Origin: Phoenix dactylifera
Lineage: Eukaryota > Streptophyta > Magnoliopsida > Arecales > Arecaceae
Direction: 5' to 3'
Length of the DNA stretch: 64,000 bases
Assembly (NCBI RefSeq): GCF_009389715.1
Contig: NC_052392.1
Coordinates: 37,001,360 to 37,065,359, forward strand
Shown here in pieces: positions 57,201 through 64,000 of this stretch. The first letter of the stretch is position 1, and each line of letters begins with the position of its first letter. The translations under genes and the position numbers were made by a program. The notes under the pieces were generated by a model that saw only the letters and a program-made list of their open reading frames with translations, made no database searches and was not told the DNA's origin.

Positions 57201-60200
57201 CTATACTATATTTAAAAGAGAGAGAGAAAGAGAGAGAATGAGTTGGAGTCTTTAGGCCTATCAACATGCCACTAGGTGGAAAACTGATTAGTTCTCAGCA
57301 AAATCTTTATTGTATGATAACCACGAGTACGTGTGATCTTGACAAGAAGACATTGTTGAAAAGATAATATCCAATTGCCTGACTACAACTCTTATGTCTT
57401 TCTCTAACAGATATTATGTCTTCCCAAAATCTCTCTCCAAATTGGAAATGTTGGGATGACAAATCTCATTTTTATTTAACATGCACTTGTAGATGGCGTG
57501 CCTTGGCGCAACAGTAAGGTTACTCCATTGTGACCTGAGCATCACAAGTTCGAAACCCAACTTTGAAACTAACACAAAATTTAGGGTTTAGGTCCAAAAA
57601 ACAGACTAAGCAAGCTACCTGGTTGGATTTGGTTCCTAAATCAGACCCATCTCCTTATCGATTGGGTTGATGTATAGGTTCAACCACAGCCAATACCTGA
57701 AACGCAACCAAAGCCATGTGTGTGCAAATATGAATGCATCTATATACTCAATACATTTAATATTTCTCTTCTCATTTACTCATTACAATCAAGAAACTGT
57801 CTGTATTTCTCTATTTCTCTATATCCTAATATCTGTTTTGCTTCCTTTACAATGAATACAACAATGGTTGTATGGGTGAGTATTGGTGCAACCCAATGAT
57901 TCTAATCTTGTCTCACCTTGGAATGGGATGCATCACTTCCCAACACTCAAGATAGTAGATGTCTCACCTTGTCTCATCCTGTCCCAACACTTGAGATGGA
58001 GGGACATCCTGCAGTTGGGACATGAATCCTCGGCGCAACCAACAAAAGAACAAGATACCTTCTTCCTCTGTTTCCTCACATCCATCTCTCAGTTCATCCT
58101 CAGCCTTGCCCTAGCTCCCCATCTCATGGCCAAGATTAGACACAAAAGAGTCCCACAAACATGTGATAGCAACCTGAAACTCAAGCAATGCCTGATTATT
58201 TTTAGGTCTCCTATAGGGTATGGATGTAGGGTTGTAAATTGGGTTAGGATATGGGCTTGTATTTGGCACATAAACTTGATTTGTGTATTGATATAACCAA
58301 GCCCAGGCCAATCTCAACCTGTTTCCAACCCTACTGCATGCACATATGTGCATGCACACATATTTGAATACAAAAAAATATTTTACATACATCTAGAGTG
58401 CATATTAATGAAAAAGTACACCATCCACTATTCCAAGAAAAAAGTTTTTTAGTTTCAAATTTTTCTTGTGCCTATTCATGTATCCAAGGTTAGAAATCCT
58501 CTGTCAACCTACCAATGTGACACAGACAATGTTAGCAGGTTTGGGTTGGGCATGACTAGGTTAGGGTCATAAATGGGTTAAAACAACTAACCATTCATTA
58601 AATTAGTTCGATTTATATTCAACTGCTTGACTCAGATTGACTCATTTAGTAATCAGATTGCATCAAAAATTGCAAACTAAACCTAAATTACGGAGCATCA
58701 ATAAATGTAACTAAGTGTAAATATAATACCACAATAAAGTTATATAACAAATATAATATAGAACAACAGGTTAAATAGATATGAAACCAATGGAATAACA
58801 TCGTTCGTTAGATTAACCAACTTAGTATCAAAGTTAATCGGGTCAGTTAGGGTTTAAGAGGGTTAAGTCTGTTGAGTCAAGTTAACAGGTTAGACGTGTT
58901 CCCAAAGCCAGGCAAACTTAACCTGATTAGCAAATTGGTTCATGAGTCACATTGTGTTACCAATACTATAAAAAAAAGTTATGCTCAAGAGTTCAAGTCA
59001 AGATCGGCGGAACAGTCTCGAACCGGACGGTTCCGGTCGTTCCGAGCCGTCCCGGTAGCGGACCGAGATGGTTCCAGCAACAGAAACGAAACCCGTTGCT
59101 GCAGGAGGAGAAGAAGGAAAGAGAGGAAAAGAGAGTGAGCAGGGAAGGGATGGAGAGGGAGAGGAAGGAAAAGAGAGGGAGGTCGAGGCCGGCCGACAGA
59201 CGCCGACGAGCCGCACAGAGGACGCTCCTCCGGGCTTTACGGCCGGATCCTCTGTTTCATTCGACACACGAGTCCGGCCACATTTTTAATTTTACGATTT
59301 TTATGTAAAGTCGGCAAATCACAAAATTAAAAAAGCAGTCGGACCCCTATTTCGTTTACCCTGCCGCAGAGCCTTCCTCCGCCTCCTGCCCGGGTCACCG
59401 GCCTCCGCCGTGCTCCTACTCTCTCCCTCCCTCTCTCCCACTTCTCTCTCTCTTTTTCTCTCTCGTTCGCCCTCTCCCCCACCTCCTATACTGTGTCGAT
59501 ACAAGCCCGGCACAGCGCAGGCCCGTATTAACCCGTGCCGTTGGGCAACTGGTCGGGGGGCCGGTACCAGCACAACAGACCATGGTTCAAGTAATTGACC
59601 AATTCATAAATGGTTCAGGTCAAGGTTAACAATTTTCTCAAAATATCTTTGTCCTAGAGTTGTTGCATGATGCAAAAAGATCACAGGAAGACCTAAGGTA
59701 ACACAAGTGAAGGTTGTAAAAAAGGAAAAACTTGAAAGAACATCAAAGATGACTCTAAATAGGAATGCTTGAAAAATGAGGATGCATAAAGCTGACCATA
59801 AATAGTTGGGACAAGACTGGATGCGTATGGTTATGGTTTACCAATGCAACCCTACTTGACTCACTGCCACCTCTCTACAATGCCTATGTAACAATGCTAG
59901 CTTCATTACAACTACACAGAACCACTATCCCATTTATAGAGGTCCAAATACCACATACTGGTTACCTACAAGCATTTTTGATTTTTGCTATGTCGTAGTT
60001 TGCATCACACCAACAACATACAGTTCGCTAGTATTTTATCTATACATTTCTATAATCTCAACAAGAAAGCCTTTTCCCAACTAAACATACTTACACAGTG
60101 CATCTAAAAATACTAAGTGTGAATATCAAATTTTGAGGAAGTTTGCCAACTAGGCCTTTACCTTAACATTCATCATATCTAAATTGATGTGACATTCCAA

Positions 60201-63200
60201 GCCAAGTCATCATTGGAAAAGACAAGGCCTGCAATGAAATCTAGAAAAATGATATAAATGACAAACATCAGACAGAAGTTCTAACTAGTAGATAATTCTG
60301 ATTTGATATTTATACTAAAGCAACTGATATTAGTACAAAATATATATTTCTAGATTCTTAAAATAGTTGTAGAATATAAGGCCTATGTTTCAAATACATG
60401 CCCTTATATTTTATATCTTTGGATTTATAAACCAGACAGAGAGCAAAGAAGCCTGCAGATTTTTAAATGTACCTACTATTTATGGAAGACTCTAAAACAA
60501 CTTAAGAGTTGGCAAATCATCAAACATAATGAGTAAGCTTACAGAGTTGTTGCATGAATAGGATCAAAAAAGTTCCTTAATAAAACATGACAACTAGATG
60601 AATATTTTAGAACTCTCAGCACCATCAAACTATCAATTGTTTTCTTAGTACAATGCATAAAATTACCTCCTTATACAAAGAAAAGATAAAAAAACTAAAA
60701 GGGTACTTCCCAGAAAAAGGAAATCTAAGACAACAGCACAAAATTAATGGAAAAGCAATGTAAGAATATAAAAGTCTCTATTCTCAAATCCATTTCACAT
60801 GTAAAAGGCCAGGAAATCGCCAGCTTATGTGATGCAAATTTGAAAAATTGCAGATCCCCGTCTCATTTGCAGGTGCAGAAACACACCGATCAGTTAAAGA
60901 ACTTCTCAAGGGAGTAAGAGACCTTTGTAGGACGCATAGATTTCTTTAGATGAGACAACAAGGGAAAAAATTGAGCTATAACCAAAGCCCAAAGGGCAGG
61001 CTACTTTGAGACCTCAAACTCATCTCAACAAATTCTATCCTTCGGCTGAACCTAGTCAGGCACCGTTCTTAACTCCTATCCACAGAACTCCACTAATCAG
61101 ATCTAGTCAATTAGGCCCTCAACAAAACCATACGCCTATACATCTAACATATTCAACTTGACTCATGACGTCAATGCAACCCAACATATGCTGACATTTC
61201 CCAAGAAGGTTATGACTTATGACATCATTAAAAACCATCAGAGGGGACCACGGGCCTCTCAAGGCAAAATATGTTTGACAACCACTGCAAGTCCTCTAGT
61301 GATCTGCAATCATACCATGTCAGATAGCACATATCACTTTGAGACCTCAGTAGCACAAAGACAAACCATCATCACAGAGGGTCAATTCCAGTCAAATTTA
61401 CCACCAAAATACTGCCAAATATCTTTTTTTCAACAACCACTCATAAAAGCCCTAAAACCTACTCAGCTCAAGTATATGAACCTTTCTTCTATCCCATCAC
61501 AAAAACCTAAGTGAAAGGATACTCCTAATCACCAACTTCGAGACAAGATGAAATCATTTTTAGGTGAAATATGAGGCATAGAGTATGAATTAGTTTACCT
61601 CCAACCAGAAGGAGGAGGGAATTGGGTGACTTGATACAGCACCAGTCAAGGATAGATCAAAATGGTGGATTGAACTCTGAGTTAAAGGATAAATAACTGA
61701 AACTAAAACATTCTACAGACATCTATGGTGAAATAAAACTATATTGATTAATTAATCATAGTATTCGCAACTTGGAGATGACAGTCATGAGTTTATGGTT
61801 GTTGGAGAGTAAAGTTTTTATTTCTTTATATGATGGTTTCTTGCTCATCATTTGTTCAAATCATAATTCAGTTATGCTTGTTAAATTCATGTTCTTTCAA
61901 CCTTATCTTTGTGTTTCAATAAAATCAGAAAGGATCTCCTAATATGTGACTCAATGAACAACCCATCCAAGTTGAACCCCTCTGTGATTTACCAGACAAT
62001 CCTGATCTTAACAATGTTACACCTTGATTATTCAATTTCCTAAAAGTGTGTATTACAATCCTCCAGCTTAACTAGAACATATAGAAAAAGAAAACATGTC
62101 AACAAGTCATTCTCTCAAAATCAAAATTACTAAATTTTGACCTACTACCGCTAAAAATTTAGAACCATGGTCCGCCGAACCAGTACTGGTAGGCATACTG
62201 ATGGCCGTACCGTGCCGGTTCGGGCCGTACCATGCCGGTTCGGGCCGTACTGGACCGGACCGGTTCGGTACCGGTTCGGGCCATACCAAACCGGTAGCAT
62301 TGGTTAGTGCGGGTTTCGGCCACTTTGGGCCACAGTGCCGCGCACTGTGGTCAAAAAGGCCACAATGCACACGTGTTGTGGTCACTGAAGCCGTACCTGT
62401 GTGAACCGGTGTGAACTAATCCGGTTCGCACTGGTATGCCTCCATACAGCTCGGTTCCGCCCCAAAGGGGCCGAAACCGTTTTCCACTGTCGTACCGAAC
62501 CGGTCCAGTCCTTAACTGGTTCGCACTAATAGCCGTCCGGTCTGGTACGGACTGAACCGGCATACCACATTTAGAACCTCATAACACCTCTGCACTAGTA
62601 GAGGCAGTAATAGCAGCTCCAACAACTTATAAATCTCGTCCCATTTAATAAAAAGTAGGTTTTCAGAATTCAAAATAAAGTGCAATGCAAGCATCCAAAC
62701 TTCGAAATGAAATATTTGTATTTTTGATGGTTATGGAATCTCTTTCGTTTGGTTGAGAAAAAAAATTAGTCATTATATAATTATCGCCATTTAGTTGAGT
62801 CTTGCTCCCTTCTTTTTTTACCTCTTCACCTTGAAATAAATCACTTTTAAGTGCACAGATCTATTCATGTTTTGATAACAGTATCTTTAAAAATAGTGAG
62901 GCTTTCTAATACCTCAAGTTGTTGATTCTAAATTTGTAAGCTTTAAAAAAATAGGGAGTTTGCAACTTTCCATGTTAAAAGTTGGACCTGATTGTTATAA
63001 AGAACTCATGGTGCCCTAAATAATTTAAAAAGATGTAATAACTACAATATTACTGCATTTCATTCTCTTGATATGGTAATAAAATTCAGGTTGCTGCCAC
63101 AATAGAGCACTTAGTCCTGTCTTGCTTCATCTAGTACAAAAAAAAAGAAAGATCAACCTGGTTGCTTACCTTAGGAAACTTTGCAACCGTCAGGATATCA

Positions 63201-64000
63201 ACCCAGCCTTCATCATCCATTTGCTTCTTCAAGTACACATCTCGAACCAAATTTTGATCACTGCATGGCATGCACACAAGCATCCAAAACCAAATAAAAA
63301 AGTTAAAGTACATAACTACAATCAACCTAGGAAGAACTAGCAAAATCCTGATAGTTATAACCTGAAGTAATATTCTATCTGCTTGCGCAGCGCCGCCAGT
63401 AGAGCCGCTTTTTGGTCCTCATTCATAGATGGTGGTGGTGGTGTCGGTGGAAGAGCCACCTTTGGGTCCTCATACATAGGTGGTAGTGGTGGTGGTGTCG
63501 GTGGAAGAGCCACCTTTGGGTCCTCATACATAGGTGGTAGTGGTGGTGGTACACCAAGAGGCAGAGCACCGGGCGGCAGAAGAGGGAAGTGATAAAAAGG
63601 CCCGTTCAGTTCTGCAAAGCAATCACAACCGCAAAAGCAAGTCTTTATCATCAATGTTCCCAGAAAACTGTGAAAAGAAATCTCCCACAAAGTTCTCACC
63701 TGGATAGAAGGAACCCCCATAGTGAGTAAGAGGTACAGGAATTGGAGGCAAATTGGCATCATAATAATTTAGAGGGGGGCCACCTGGGAGGGGAACACCA
63801 ACGGGAACTCCCATGAACTGGTGCGGCGGCCACATTGAGCCGAAGCCAAAACCCGGGTTCCAACTGGCGGCCGGGGGGGCATTAAAATTCCTGCCATTGG
63901 CGCCGGGGAAGAAGGGGCCGCGGCTTCCTCCGCCGTGCTGGGGCCTGTGGTTCCTGCCACGCTGGTGGTTCGAGGCGGCGTGGTTGGGCCCCCGCCGCCG
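54262..64000 (-). CDS. La-related protein, LARP1 type (3' part; 5' end outside window)
   Basis: An RNA-binding protein of the La-related family; LARP1 proteins bind mRNA and influence translation and decay in the cytoplasm. Visible exons (plus coordinates, gene order): 63700-64000 (partial), 63362-63611, 63170-63260, 54681-54752, 54262-54333. They join in frame with GT-AG borders to 261 residues. The first part is Arg/Gly- and Pro-rich. A repeat PPLPPMYEDPKVALPPTP occurs twice. The La motif follows: KQIEYYFSDQNLVRDVYLKK, QMDDEGWVDILTVAKFPK, VATKTTDLKVIEEALSSSDS, then KLRKKDGWARY. The protein ends 11 residues later, without the DM15 repeats of full LARP1, as in plant LARP1b/1c-type proteins. 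The last two exons are 72 bp each and lie beyond an 8.4-kb intron, so they are inferred from La-motif continuity and splice sites; alternative ends are possible. Confidence 0.87.
57496..57560 (+). mobile_element. 5' head of an Au-type SINE, truncated
   Basis: GCGTGCCTTGGCGCAACAGT, then AAGGTTACTCCATTGTGACC, then box B AGTTCGAAACC at 57547-57557. This closely follows the tRNA-derived head of the plant Au SINE (recalled). The body and pyrimidine tail are missing; unrelated sequence begins after about 57560. Confidence 0.7.
58226..58334. mobile_element. short hAT-like MITE candidate (109 bp)
   Basis: Starts GTAGGGTTGTAAATTGGGTT and ends CTGTTTCCAACCCTAC. The ends are inverted copies with a few mismatches, and pairing extends weakly to GGGCTTG/CAAGCCC. 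No matching 8-bp target duplication is evident, so the call is tentative. Confidence 0.4.
58991..59592 (-). mobile_element. GC-rich MULE-like element (about 58999-59584) in the LARP intron
   Basis: A block of GC-rich, purine- then pyrimidine-biased sequence flanked by the direct repeat GTTCAAGT (58991-58998 and 59585-59592). Read on the minus strand its end CATGGTCTGTTG matches the start CATGGTCCGCCG of the element at 62166. CCGGT/ACCGG words are common to both. Overlapping GC-rich frames are not called as genes. Confidence 0.55.
62157..62577 (+). mobile_element. GC-rich MULE-like MITE (62166-62568) with 9-bp direct repeats
   Basis: The block is flanked by ATTTAGAAC at 62157-62165 and 62569-62577. 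The ends, read inward, are CATGGTCCGCCG and GTGGTATGCCGG, imperfect inverted termini. The interior is dense in GGTTCGG, CCGGTACCGG and GGGCCGTAC words with many local inversions. A 9-bp duplication fits Mutator-like elements. No transposase. Confidence 0.65.
63446..63553 (-). repeat. two tandem 54-bp coding repeats in the LARP gene
   Basis: Encodes the 18-residue unit PPLPPMYEDPKVALPPTP twice, followed by a diverged partial third unit (PPPPSMNEDQKAAL). The first two units are almost identical at DNA level. Confidence 0.9.

Larger units (their letters stand above)
54753..63169 (-). other. 8.4-kb intron of the LARP gene with nested repeats
   Basis: Bounded by GT at 63168-63169 and AG at 54753-54754 on the minus strand. 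It contains a SINE head (57.5 kb), hAT-like and MULE-like non-autonomous elements (58.2, 59.0-59.6, 62.2-62.6 kb), a C run near 56096-56109 and a GA-rich stretch at 57219-57237. Open frames of up to 137 codons inside it have no recognisable domain. Confidence 0.75.

Noticed and set aside
58952..59598. Several GC-rich frames of 60-118 codons
   Set aside because: They lie in a MULE-like element with purine/pyrimidine bias and overlap in all frames.
61158..61514. 118-codon plus frame in the LARP intron
   Set aside because: No known domain, no promoter or splice context, AT-rich surroundings.

Overview
The window is nuclear DNA of a flowering plant. Intron-rich genes sit in AT-rich intergenic DNA dominated by LTR retrotransposons, MITEs, a SINE head and microsatellites. 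The protein sequences look monocot-like, possibly palm, but that is recollection of similar proteins and was not searched. No prokaryotic, viral or CRISPR feature was seen.

Layout. 1-4236: 3' part of a Ty1/copia element (gag-protease, then integrase-RT-RNase H, then the 3' LTR), with one in-frame stop between the two ORFs. 4242-14150: intergenic DNA with decayed repeats and one GC-rich island near 8.1-8.7 kb. 14192-15031: single-exon gene for a Ser-rich protein beginning MGAC. 15397-22736: complete, very young, non-autonomous Ty3/gypsy-type element on the minus strand, with 2.6-kb near-identical LTRs and a 5-bp target duplication. 23.1-32.1 kb: repeat-rich; it holds an intact GATA zinc-finger gene (29059-29646, minus), a decayed GATA paralogue (about 24.26-24.81 kb) and several copies of a module that also lies upstream of the GATA gene. 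32295-32800: broken gene resembling the DUF3537 family. 34233-46442 (minus): complete GH35 beta-galactosidase, for which I assembled 19 exons encoding 810 residues. 51939-52502: small gene with the FKWEIQPGIPK motif and three 22-residue repeats. 54262-64000 (minus): La-related protein (LARP1 type), its 5' end beyond the window, with an 8.4-kb intron full of nested repeats.

The genes are independent eukaryotic transcription units with no operon-like link. The most informative structures are repeats: (i) a degenerate 44-47 bp array in the leader of the gypsy-type element that appears to be built from copies of its own primer-binding-site segment; (ii) tandem spread of a GATA-promoter module beside a dead GATA copy; (iii) a hAT-type MITE with a perfect 8-bp target duplication inside a beta-galactosidase intron, with relatives at 23.1 and 27.7 kb; (iv) two GC-rich MULE-like elements inside the LARP intron. 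I found no convincing evidence of a wholly new biological system.

Exon boundaries were inferred by eye from splice consensus, reading-frame continuity and family similarity. No search or alignment program was run.
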